Made by a program: the position numbers and the translations under genes. Below are positions 1 through 6,703 of a stretch of 7,757 nucleotides of DNA, one piece after another; position 1 is the stretch's first letter, and each line of letters starts with the position of its first letter. Below the pieces are notes generated by a model that saw only the letters and a list, made by a program, of their open reading frames with translations, had not been told where the DNA came from and searched no databases. The stretch comes from Aquimarina sp. (GTDB taxonomy: Bacteria; Bacteroidota; Bacteroidia; Flavobacteriales; Flavobacteriaceae). The stretch covers positions 1,419 to 9,175 of the forward strand of contig NZVW01000177.1 of assembly GCA_002697475.1 (NCBI GenBank), given 5' to 3'.

Positions 1-654
1 GATGAGGATAAAAACACAAAAGTTATTATCATTACAGGTAGCGGTGAAAAGGCATTTGTTGCCGGAGCTGACATCAGCGAGTTTGCTAATTATTCTGTAG
101 CAGAAGGACGACAGCTTGCAGCTAAAGGTCAGGAATTACTTTTTGATTTTGTAGCCAATCTGTCTACGCCTGTCATTGCAGCAGTAAACGGTTTTGCATT
201 AGGAGGAGGATTGGAGCTTGCCATGGCGGCACATTTTAGAGTGGCCAGTGATAATGCTAAAATGGGACTTCCGGAAGTTTCTCTGGGAGTCATACCAGGT
301 TATGGTGGAACTCAAAGATTACCGCAACTAGTAGGTAAAGGTAGAGCGATGGAAATGATTATGACTGCAGGTATGATCGATGCGAACCAGGCGTTACAGT
401 ATGGATTGGTGAATCACGTAGTAACGCTTGAGGAATTGATACCTTTTACAGAGAAACTGGCAGGTAAAGTAATGAAAAACTCAAGTGTTGCTATTTCTTC
501 TGCAATAAGAGCAGTGAACGCTGCCTATGATGTTGATGTCAATGGTTTTACCGTTGAAATTGAAGAGTTTGGTAGCTGTTTTGGAACCGGAGACTTTAAA
601 GAAGGTACAACAGCATTTTTAGAAAAAAGAAAACCAGATTTTCCAGGTAACTAA
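1..654 (+). CDS. Enoyl-CoA hydratase/isomerase (crotonase family), 5' end missing
   Basis: The frame is open from base 1 and ends in TAA at 652-654, giving 217 residues. The family usually has about 260, so roughly 40 N-terminal residues lie left of the window. The product should hydrate trans-2-enoyl-CoA to 3-hydroxyacyl-CoA in cytoplasmic fatty-acid or amino-acid breakdown. Visible evidence (numbering from base 1): the AGAD motif at 21-24 and GGG at 68-70, which form the CoA-thioester oxyanion hole; Glu72 in GGGLELAM and Glu92 in GLPEV, 20 residues apart. This matches the two catalytic glutamates (144 and 164) of rat mitochondrial enoyl-CoA hydratase. The IPGYGGTQRL signature follows at about 98-107. 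With both glutamates present, a true hydratase is more likely than an isomerase or a dead paralogue. Substrate chain length cannot be told. The TTG at 211 is an internal Leu codon, not a start. Confidence 0.93.
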   Translation, partial: DEDKNTKVIIITGSGEKAFVAGADISEFANYSVAEGRQLAAKGQELLFDFVANLSTPVIAAVNGFALGGGLELAMAAHFRVASDNAKMGLPEVSLGVIPGYGGTQRLPQLVGKGRAMEMIMTAGMIDANQALQYGLVNHVVTLEELIPFTEKLAGKVMKNSSVAISSAIRAVNAAYDVDVNGFTVEIEEFGSCFGTGDFKEGTTAFLEKRKPDFPGN

Positions 655-665
655 AGAAGAAACCT

Positions 666-740
666 AATCACTTTAAATGAAGGTTAATATCCAACTCTAT
701 TGGTGGAAATCCAACTTCATTTAAAGTGATTTCTTTTTTT
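666..740. terminator. Long perfect hairpin with T-tract between convergent genes
   Basis: Bases 667-682 are perfectly complementary to 715-730 (16 bp), and A666-T731 adds a 17th pair. The 32-base loop is 683-714. On the plus strand the stem runs straight into a T-rich tract (731-740, with seven T in a row at 734-740), as in an intrinsic terminator for the enoyl-CoA hydratase gene. On the minus strand the sequence after the stem is only moderately T-rich, but the hairpin begins 17 bases after the nadD stop codon, so it may serve both convergent genes. The stem is AT-rich and unusually long, and the loop is larger than in a typical terminator. The loop can fold further: TTGG at 700-703 can pair with CCAA at 691-694 or at 711-714, but not both. 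Confidence 0.8.
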
Positions 741-747
741 AAGAACT

Positions 748-1329
748 TTACTTATAAAAATTCATTTCATCAATATATTTCCATACTGCTTCAGGAAGTA
801 GAGGTCTGATATCCTTCTTTTCAGCGATAGATTTTCGTATAAAAGTAGAAGAGATTTCCATGATGGGCGCATCTACTTTATGAATTTTAGGATGTCCTTC
901 AAATTGTGTTTCTACTTGCCCTTCTGATACTCTGGGATAGACATAAATATCGTGATTCTCTAAGATGACTTCATAATTTTTCCATTTATGGAAACTTTTA
1001 AGGTTATCCTCACCCATGATTAAATTAAAATGATGGTCAGGATATTTTTCTTGCAGATGAATCAACGTATTTACTGTGTAATTAGGCTGAGGTAACTTAA
1101 ATTCTATATCGCTGGGAATTATGCTATCATAAGACTCGGTAGCCAAATATACCATCTCTAATCGATGATGGTTGTCCAGTAAGGAACTTTTTTTCTTAAA
1201 AGGGTTATGGGGAGTGACTACCATCCAGATTTCATCAAGATCTGAGAACTCAGCTATATGATTAGCTATAGCCAGATGGCCGATATGAATAGGGTTAAAA
1301 GTCCCAAAATATAATCCTATCTTTTTCAC
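748..1329 (-). CDS. nadD: Nicotinate-nucleotide adenylyltransferase (NadD)
   Basis: This cytoplasmic enzyme joins nicotinate mononucleotide and ATP to give deamido-NAD, the penultimate step of NAD synthesis. The 193-residue product has the normal family length. It opens with the nucleotidyltransferase loop GTFNPIHIGH at 9-18, including the HxGH signature at 15-18. MGEDNL lies at 105-110, then the FHKWKNYE segment with Trp116 at 113-120, and the C-terminal ISSTFIR motif at 159-165 that contacts ATP. The start codon is GTG (1327-1329). No in-frame ATG lies between it and an in-frame stop at about 1375-1377, and the MKKIGLYFGTFNP beginning fits the family, so GTG is well supported. The gene follows gmk after 52 bp and is probably the last gene of the yicC-gmk-nadD transcript. 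No Shine-Dalgarno is seen; the upstream stretch is A/T-rich. Confidence 0.95.
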   Translation of the reverse strand: MKKIGLYFGTFNPIHIGHLAIANHIAEFSDLDEIWMVVTPHNPFKKKSSLLDNHHRLEMVYLATESYDSIIPSDIEFKLPQPNYTVNTLIHLQEKYPDHHFNLIMGEDNLKSFHKWKNYEVILENHDIYVYPRVSEGQVETQFEGHPKIHKVDAPIMEISSTFIRKSIAEKKDIRPLLPEAVWKYIDEMNFYK

Positions 1330-1381
1330 TAAAAATTTTTTTAATACTGATGTGGTAATTATGATGTAGTCATCTTAATGG

Positions 1382-1954
1382 TTAGCCTAAAAGAAATTTT
1401 TTAACCAGTTGATACACCTCTTCTTTAGCTTTCTCCAGATCATCGTTCGTTACGATAGCATCAAATTGAGGTGCGGTAGCCATTTCTGCAGAAGCTTTTG
1501 CGACTCGCATATTAATTTTATCTTCAGACTCGGTTTTACGCTTTTTTAGCCTGATTTTTAATTCTTCTATACTTGGGGGTTTGATAAAAATGGCCAGTGT
1601 TCTATCCGGATAGATGCGTTTGATATCCAATCCTCCTACTACATCAATATCAAATATGACGTGCTTGCCGCTATCCCATAGTCGTTGAACTTCTGTTTTT
1701 AGAGTTCCATAAAAATTATCACGGTATACTTCTTCCCATTCTAAAAATTCGTCAGCCTTAATCTTATCTTTAAACTCTCGTAGGGATAAAAAGTAATAAT
1801 CCTTTCCGTGTATTTCACCAACTCTAGGCTCTCTTGAAGCAGCAGAAATCGAAAAACCAAGATTAAGTTCTTCTCGCTTTAATAAATCCTTGACTAACGT
1901 AGTTTTTCCACTTCCGGATGGGGCAGAAAGTACTATTAGTTTACCTTGATGCAT
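1382..1954 (-). CDS. gmk: Guanylate kinase (Gmk)
   Basis: It phosphorylates GMP to GDP with ATP in the cytoplasm, an essential step in purine nucleotide supply. The 190-residue length is normal for a bacterial guanylate kinase. Visible evidence: the P-loop SAPSGSGKTT at 10-19 near the N-terminus; the GMP-binding segment SREPRVGEIHGKDYYF at 40-55 with Arg41, Arg44 and Tyr53; EFLEWEEV followed by FYGT at 81-84; the DIDVVGG motif at 92-98; and the lid region with RKTESEDKINMR at 129-140. In the GMP-binding segment, SAASR stands where many families have a Thr (STTSR-like). This is a mild variation and does not suggest loss of function. The ATG (1952-1954) overlaps the yicC stop codon by one base (TAATG), so translation is probably coupled to yicC. 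nadD follows 52 bp downstream. Confidence 0.96.
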   Translation of the reverse strand: MHQGKLIVLSAPSGSGKTTLVKDLLKREELNLGFSISAASREPRVGEIHGKDYYFLSLREFKDKIKADEFLEWEEVYRDNFYGTLKTEVQRLWDSGKHVIFDIDVVGGLDIKRIYPDRTLAIFIKPPSIEELKIRLKKRKTESEDKINMRVAKASAEMATAPQFDAIVTNDDLEKAKEEVYQLVKKFLLG

Positions 1955-2811
1955 TATAGTACGTTTAGTAGTTGTTCTTTTATTTTTTCGAGCTCATCTT
2001 TCATTTGTACAACAAGTTGTTGCATAGGGGCATAGTTAGCTTTACTACCTATGGTGTTAATTTCACGACCCATTTCCTGACTGATAAATCCTAATTTTTT
2101 TCCGTTAGAATCTGAAGAACTAAGTGTTTCCTTAAAGTAATTAAGGTGATTTGATAGCCTAACTTTTTCTTCAGTGATATCAAACTTTTCAAGATAATAG
2201 ATCAGTTCTTGCTCAAAACGGTTTTGATCAACGCTTTCCTTTAGGTCTGACACTGCTTTTTCTAAGCGTTCTCTAACTCCTGCAATTCGGTCAGGGTCCA
2301 TTTCAATTACCTGATCAAGCAGATTTTCTATATTATTTACTCTTAAGGTAAAATCGTTTTCCAGGACCTTACCTTCATCCAGTCTATAGTTATCTATTTC
2401 GGTTAATGCTGTAGCTAAGGTATTCGCAACCGCTTTAAACTCTTCTTCATCTATTTCTGCTCTAACGGTTTTTAAAGCATCCGGCATACGCACTGCCATT
2501 TTAAGAAGTTCTACAGTTTCTGTTTGTTCTATGGCTTCTAATTGCTTGATGTAATCCTTGACAATTGCCTGATTTATCTGGGTAGAATTCTCTTCGCCAG
2601 TTATTTCTACGTATAGGCCAAAATCAACTTTCCCACGTTCGAGCACATTAGCTATTTCATTACGCATAGCAATTTCTTTTTCCCTGTATTGAGAAGGAAT
2701 TCTGGCATTAATATCCAGGTTTTTACTATTAAGTGATTTTACCTCTACGGTGATTTTTTTAGTAGGAAGCTGTAATACGGACTTCCCAAAGCCTGTCATG
2801 GATTTTATCAT
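1954..2811 (-). CDS. yicC: YicC/YloC-family endoribonuclease
   Basis: YicC proteins are a conserved bacterial family shown in Escherichia coli and Bacillus subtilis to have endoribonuclease activity; their physiological targets are poorly known. The product begins MIKSMTGFGK, the usual family start, so I chose the ATG at 2809-2811 (285 residues) over an in-frame GTG at 2830-2832 that would add seven residues. Domains: the N-terminal YicC-like domain covers about 1-150. The C-terminal DUF1732 region has DITEEKVRLSNH at 211-222 and GKKLGFISQEMGREINTIGS at 237-256, both hallmark motifs, and the end is a charged helix. The gene often sits beside gmk in diverse bacteria, and here its TAA overlaps the gmk ATG. 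It begins 101 bp after the HemJ-like gene stop. I found no clear promoter in that gap, so it may be read from the upstream genes or from a promoter I cannot recognise. Confidence 0.92.
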   Translation of the reverse strand: MIKSMTGFGKSVLQLPTKKITVEVKSLNSKNLDINARIPSQYREKEIAMRNEIANVLERGKVDFGLYVEITGEENSTQINQAIVKDYIKQLEAIEQTETVELLKMAVRMPDALKTVRAEIDEEEFKAVANTLATALTEIDNYRLDEGKVLENDFTLRVNNIENLLDQVIEMDPDRIAGVRERLEKAVSDLKESVDQNRFEQELIYYLEKFDITEEKVRLSNHLNYFKETLSSSDSNGKKLGFISQEMGREINTIGSKANYAPMQQLVVQMKDELEKIKEQLLNVL

Positions 2812-2912
2812 TCGTTCTTGCTTATAAGGCACGAATATAAGGAAAAGTAAGAATTTATAAGTAGTTGTAAGTACTTAGATGTCGTAATCGACGGCTAATT
2901 ATTGAATTAAAG

Positions 2913-3455
2913 CTACGCTTCCGGATTTTTATCTCTAATTCTTTTATAAAGCTTAATGCCCAGCATCAGTAAAATGGCTAGTATAATGATCCCGGCAGTG
3001 CCATAAATCCAGTTCACCGCATCTTTGACAATAACTAAAAAGATAACCGAAAATAAAATGATTGTTGATCCTTCGTTCCATATCCTCATTTGGTTTGAAG
3101 TCCATTTGTAAATGTCATTTTGCAGCTGTTTAAATATCTGGTGACATTTAAAATGATACAAAAATAGTAATACTATGAATCCTAGCTTTACCTGCATCCA
3201 TCCTTGTTCCAGCCAGCCAGGCTGAAGTATTAATAACCATATAGCAAATAGTGTGGCTAATATTGCAGAAGGCCAGGTAATGATATACCAAAGCCTTTTT
3301 GCCATTAGCTTCAATTGCTTGCCCAGAATTTCTTTTTCAGGAGAAGGTTTTTGGTTGGCTTCGATCTGATATACAAATAATCTGGGAATATAAAAAAGCC
3401 CTGCAAACCAAGTTATGACAAAGATGAGATGCAGGGATTTTATATAGTCGTACAT
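2913..3455 (-). CDS. hemJ: HemJ-like protoporphyrinogen IX oxidase (often annotated CopD family)
   Basis: HemJ is a haem-binding inner-membrane protein that oxidises protoporphyrinogen IX to protoporphyrin IX in bacteria lacking HemG or HemY. The 180-residue product has the family N-terminus (SLHLIFVITWFAGLFYIPRL at 7-26, with His9 in the first membrane segment), RLWYIITWP at 54-62, WMQVKLG at 86-92 with Lys90, a YH pair at 100-101, and RIWNEGS at 124-130, where the family usually has R-x-x-NE-x-P. A conserved His and Lys of this type have been proposed as haem ligands in cyanobacterial HemJ. Hydrophobic spans lie at about 8-29, 56-78, 88-101, 130-147 and 152-170, so there appear to be five, the last followed by a basic tail. 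The stop codon is TAG. Its ATG is 10 bp after the propeller gene stop, suggesting one transcript. A generic CopD-like membrane protein is the alternative. Confidence 0.85.
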   Translation of the reverse strand: MYDYIKSLHLIFVITWFAGLFYIPRLFVYQIEANQKPSPEKEILGKQLKLMAKRLWYIITWPSAILATLFAIWLLILQPGWLEQGWMQVKLGFIVLLFLYHFKCHQIFKQLQNDIYKWTSNQMRIWNEGSTIILFSVIFLVIVKDAVNWIYGTAGIIILAILLMLGIKLYKRIRDKNPEA

Positions 3456-3465
3456 GCTTTTTTAT

Positions 3466-6400
3466 TTATTCCTCTACAAAGAGATAATTGAGCTGCAAGT
3501 TATTAAACGCGTCATTAAATGCCTTAATTTCCTTTGAAATTAATTCATCAAATTTAGCAAGCTGTTCTTCAATCTTTTTAGTTAGCTCATTTTTTACAGT
3601 AATATCCTGTTCTGTAGGTCCAAAATCACCCATACCCACTAAAGAATTTAAATGCCCAAGTTTATTGGTCAATTTAATAGGAAAGTTTAATGGATCCTGA
3701 TTACTTCTGTTTTTGGTTTGATATAAGGCCTTTTCGATTTCTGAGAATTGCTTTTGGAGTTCTTTTGCTTTATCTATAAGCTCTTTTGTCTTTTCATCAT
3801 CTTTATATTGTTTTTCGAAAGCACTTAACTGGTCATTAATCTTTCGGATTTTTTTAATGGATTTATGAGCTCTGTCTACGGTTTTATTGACATCCGTAAT
3901 GAAATCAAATTGTGCCTGCATTTGTTGTTTTGTAGCCTCTGAGCGTGGGTCGGCTTTAATGGCAAAAGATTCTCTCCCCACTTCCTTACCATTTTTAGTA
4001 AGACTAACCTGATACGTCCCTGGAACGGCTTTAGGGGCATTAAGGTTTGCCCACCATAATATCATACTCGGAAGTTGTTCTGCACCATCACCTCTCATAT
4101 TCCAAAGGAAGAGATTATTACCCTCTTTAAGATCTTTAAGCTTGTCTTTCTCTTCGTTAGCAGTCGTGCTAAAGGATTTTATAGTATCATTTTTTGAATT
4201 GAAATATGTAATGGCAACAGTATCCTTTTCCTTTAACTCATTAAGATAAAAATAAGTCATCACACCAGAAGGATGATTAGTACCTTCGGTTTTGGACTCT
4301 TTAAAACTTCCACCAGCCATTCTATAGGTGTCTTTAGGTTTAAATAATGCTGACTTAGATGATGTAGAGGAATTGTTCAATTGGTGCAATACCGTTAAAT
4401 CATCAATGACCCACAAACTTCTACCCTGAGTGGCTACGATTAGATTATTATCTTTTAAAGCTAAATCCGTTATAGGTACAATAGGTAAGTTTAGCTGAAA
4501 AGGTTTCCAGTTTTTTCCGTCGTTAAAAGAAATGTACATTCCGATTTCAGTACCGGCATATAAAAGTCCTTTCTTTTTAGGGTCTTCTCTAAGTACTCTC
4601 GTAAAATGTTCGTCTGCTATGCCTTCAGTAATTTTTGTCCAGCTCTTACCATAATCTGTAGTTTTATATAAATAAGGCGCAAAATCACCAGACTTATATT
4701 TAGTCCCTGCGATATAACAAGTTCCTTCTTCAAAATGACTAGGTTCAATACTATTGATCATCATCCATTCCGGCATCCCCTTAGGAGTTACATTATCCCA
4801 GGAGTTTCCTCCATCCCTACTTACATGGACTAATCCGTCATCGCTACCTGTCCATAATAGACCTTCTTTAAGCGGGCTTTCAGCAGCGGCAAAAATGGTG
4901 CAATAATATTCAACAGAAGTATTATCCTGTGTAATAGGTCCTCCTGAAGACTTAAGTTTTTCAGGATCATTTCTTGTTAGATCAGGACTTATTACTTTCC
5001 AGCTTTGTCCTTCATTTTCAGTTACATGAACATGGTTAGAAAATGTATATAATCGATTCGGGTTGTGTGAAGAAAACATGATAGGGAAATTCCATTGAAA
5101 ACGATACTTCATATCTTCCGCTCCATGTCCCATTGGGTTGTCTGGCCATACACTAATGGAGCGAACCGTTTCTTTTTCGTGATTTACACGTGTTAAAAAC
5201 CCATCATAACTTCCACCATATACAATGTCATTATTTTCCGGATCGACTGCAATGTGAGCAGACTCTCCACCAGCAGTAGATTCCCAGTCATCTTCTGAGA
5301 TTGTCCACCCCGTGCTCCTATGATTTATTCTGATAGTAGAATTGTCTTGTTGTGCTGCATATATTCTATACGGAAAGCTGTTATCAGTAGTAACCCTGTA
5401 AAATTGAGAAGTAGGCTGATTATGATAGGTGCTCCAGGTTTCACCTCCATCATAAGTGATCTGAGCTCCCCCATCATCTCCAATAATCATACGATCTGGA
5501 TTCTCCGGAGCTATCCACAAGTCGTGATGATCACCGTGTGGAGCATTATAACTGCTGAAGTTTTTACCTCCGTCTTTACTTTTATGATAGGATACATTTA
5601 CAACGTACACTACATCTTCATCTTGTGAATCTGCATATATACGAGTATAGTACCAGGCTCTTTGACGTAGACTACGGTCACTATTCAATAAATTCCAGGT
5701 TTCACCTCCATCTTCACTTCGATATACACCTCCCTTATCTTTATTTTCAACAATAGCCCAAACTCTTTCACTATTTACGGGAGATACCGTTACTCCCATT
5801 ATCCCTAAAGTGTCTTTTGGGAATCCCTTGTTTTTTGAAATTTCTTTCCAGGTTTCACCGCTATCCGTACTTTTCCATAATGCTGATCCTGCACCTCCCG
5901 AGCTTAAACTGTAAGGTGTTCTTCTGGCATTCCAGGTGGAGGCATACATAATTCTGGGGTTGTTTGGATCTAAAGTAAGATCTACGGCTCCTGAGTCTTC
6001 ATTGGAAAATAATACTTTTGTCCAATTTTTACCTCCATCGATACTTTTGTATACACCTCTGTCTACTGTAGGTTTATAAATATTTCCTAATACTGCGGCG
6101 TATACGATATCAGGATTTTTTGGGTGAATGGCAATTCTGGGAATATGTCTACTTTTTGGTAAACCTGATGCTATCCATGTTTTACCGGCATCAACGCTTT
6201 TCCATACCCCATATCCAGAGGATACATTTCCTCTTAGTGTTTTTTCTCCACCACCAACATAAATCACATTAGGATCACTTTTGGCTACGGCTATAGAACC
6301 AATTGAACCTCCAAAAAAGCCATCGGAAATATTTTCCCAGGTTCTTCCTCCATCGGTTGTTTTCCATACCCCGCCTCCTGTGGCACCAAAATAAAAAAGA

Positions 6401-6576
6401 TTAGGTTTATCCGGTACACCAGTGACAGCGGCACTCCTACCACCTCTAAAAGGTCCTATCAGGCGATACTCCAAGGCATCATATAATTTTTCATCATACG
6501 ATTGAGCAAGTGTAAAGTTTATACTTGCTGCAAAAATGAATAAGCAGAGTATGAGTTTTGTAATATTAGATTGCAT
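3466..6576 (-). CDS. Secreted Asp-box beta-propeller protein (VPS10/sortilin-like, 'glycosyl hydrolase' family)
   Basis: The 1036-residue product starts with a classical signal peptide: Lys7, a hydrophobic core at 8-23 and a probable signal peptidase I site LA|QS after Ala24. There is no lipobox, so a periplasmic or extracellular soluble protein is expected. From 73 to 690 it carries about eleven Asp boxes (S/T-x-D/N-x-G-x-T/S/N-W/F), each a beta-hairpin turn of a propeller blade, as in sortilin VPS10 domains, sialidases and GH74 enzymes. Residues 347-354 hold the cluster HGDHHDLW. The interval 382-518 has no clear Asp box. About 820-875 resembles a FlgD-like Ig fold (LFLWNMRGDG, then PGTYQV). 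About 890-1030 is strongly charged and helical, probably coiled coil. I see no type IX secretion C-terminal signal. Database members are often named glycosyl hydrolase on propeller similarity alone; enzymatic activity and substrate are unknown. The gene follows the MATE gene by 127 bp and leads into hemJ. Confidence 0.87.
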   Translation of the reverse strand: MQSNITKLILCLFIFAASINFTLAQSYDEKLYDALEYRLIGPFRGGRSAAVTGVPDKPNLFYFGATGGGVWKTTDGGRTWENISDGFFGGSIGSIAVAKSDPNVIYVGGGEKTLRGNVSSGYGVWKSVDAGKTWIASGLPKSRHIPRIAIHPKNPDIVYAAVLGNIYKPTVDRGVYKSIDGGKNWTKVLFSNEDSGAVDLTLDPNNPRIMYASTWNARRTPYSLSSGGAGSALWKSTDSGETWKEISKNKGFPKDTLGIMGVTVSPVNSERVWAIVENKDKGGVYRSEDGGETWNLLNSDRSLRQRAWYYTRIYADSQDEDVVYVVNVSYHKSKDGGKNFSSYNAPHGDHHDLWIAPENPDRMIIGDDGGAQITYDGGETWSTYHNQPTSQFYRVTTDNSFPYRIYAAQQDNSTIRINHRSTGWTISEDDWESTAGGESAHIAVDPENNDIVYGGSYDGFLTRVNHEKETVRSISVWPDNPMGHGAEDMKYRFQWNFPIMFSSHNPNRLYTFSNHVHVTENEGQSWKVISPDLTRNDPEKLKSSGGPITQDNTSVEYYCTIFAAAESPLKEGLLWTGSDDGLVHVSRDGGNSWDNVTPKGMPEWMMINSIEPSHFEEGTCYIAGTKYKSGDFAPYLYKTTDYGKSWTKITEGIADEHFTRVLREDPKKKGLLYAGTEIGMYISFNDGKNWKPFQLNLPIVPITDLALKDNNLIVATQGRSLWVIDDLTVLHQLNNSSTSSKSALFKPKDTYRMAGGSFKESKTEGTNHPSGVMTYFYLNELKEKDTVAITYFNSKNDTIKSFSTTANEEKDKLKDLKEGNNLFLWNMRGDGAEQLPSMILWWANLNAPKAVPGTYQVSLTKNGKEVGRESFAIKADPRSEATKQQMQAQFDFITDVNKTVDRAHKSIKKIRKINDQLSAFEKQYKDDEKTKELIDKAKELQKQFSEIEKALYQTKNRSNQDPLNFPIKLTNKLGHLNSLVGMGDFGPTEQDITVKNELTKKIEEQLAKFDELISKEIKAFNDAFNNLQLNYLFVEE
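4507..6360 (-). repeat. Array of about eleven Asp-box blade repeats inside the propeller gene
   Basis: Asp boxes begin at residues 73, 127, 178, 236, 287, 333, 374, 519, 586, 639 and 683 of the propeller protein. Most are regular (for example STDSGETW at 236 and SRDGGNSW at 586). The ones at 519 (TENEGQSW) and 683 (SFNDGKNW) use Asn at the Asp position. Spacing is about 41-67 residues, as expected for one box per four-stranded blade, apart from the 145-residue step from 374 to 519, which could hide one or two blades without a box. The number fits either a ten-bladed VPS10-type propeller or two stacked seven-bladed ones with degenerate blades. At DNA level the 19-base string at 5433-5451 recurs exactly at 5694-5712, and its first 13 bases recur at 5847-5859. 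Confidence 0.85.
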
Positions 6577-6631
6577 GTTAGTTGAGTTTTGATTGATTAC
6601 ACCTAATCAGATATATCAAAATAATTGAATG

Positions 6632-6645
6632 ATCACTAAAGTGAT
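6632..6645. promoter_or_regulatory. Small palindrome upstream of the propeller gene (possible operator)
   Basis: ATCACT at 6632-6637 and AGTGAT at 6640-6645 are perfect inverted repeats around a two-base AA centre, 56 bp before the propeller gene ATG on the minus strand. A two-base spacer is too short for an RNA hairpin but fits a dimeric regulator site. I could not recognise a flavobacterial promoter (TTG, then TAnnTTTG) at a proper distance; TTATTTTG on the minus strand at about 6618-6625 is the nearest match but lacks a partner box. Role inferred only from symmetry and position. Confidence 0.25.
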
Positions 6646-6663
6646 GAATAATTAAGAATTCAG

Positions 6664-6692
6664 AAAAATTTTTAGTTTTTTTTAACCAAAAA
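6664..6692 (-). terminator. Weak A/T-rich terminator-like hairpin after the MATE gene
   Basis: On the minus strand, TTTTTGGTT (6692-6684) can pair with AACTAAAAA (6677-6669) over nine positions, including one G-T wobble, around a six-A loop. Five T follow (6668-6664). It starts 12 bases after the MATE stop codon, the expected place for an intrinsic terminator, which would split the MATE gene from the propeller gene. The stem has only one G-C pair and one wobble, so it is weak and could be chance in an A/T-rich gap. Confidence 0.4.
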
Positions 6693-6703
6693 TGAACAAT
6701 AGT

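Noticed and set aside
211..213. TTG as a possible start of a short crotonase-family gene
   Set aside because: The frame is open to base 1 and bases 1-210 encode family-typical sequence, including the AGAD motif, so the gene is simply cut by the window edge.
2812..2832. GTG start giving yicC seven extra residues
   Set aside because: YicC proteins normally begin at M-I-x-S-M-T-G, which matches the ATG at 2809-2811; the extra residues look like untranslated leader.
3496..3498. Cys11 in the propeller signal peptide as a lipoprotein site was considered (residue lies at about 6544-6546)
   Set aside because: It falls within the hydrophobic core, too near the N-terminus and without a usual lipobox context; the LA|QS site after residue 24 is better.
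3488..3700. Open plus-strand frame of 70 codons
   Set aside because: It lies wholly antisense inside the 3' part of the propeller gene, has no recognisable domain, and its composition reads as the complement of the helical tail.
5320..5628. Open plus-strand frame of 102 codons
   Set aside because: It lies antisense to the Asp-box region of the propeller gene, whose frame has clear motif conservation; no promoter or family match supports it.
6614..6630. TTATTTTG as a -7 promoter box for the propeller gene
   Set aside because: It differs from TAnnTTTG and has no TTG-type box at the proper upstream distance.
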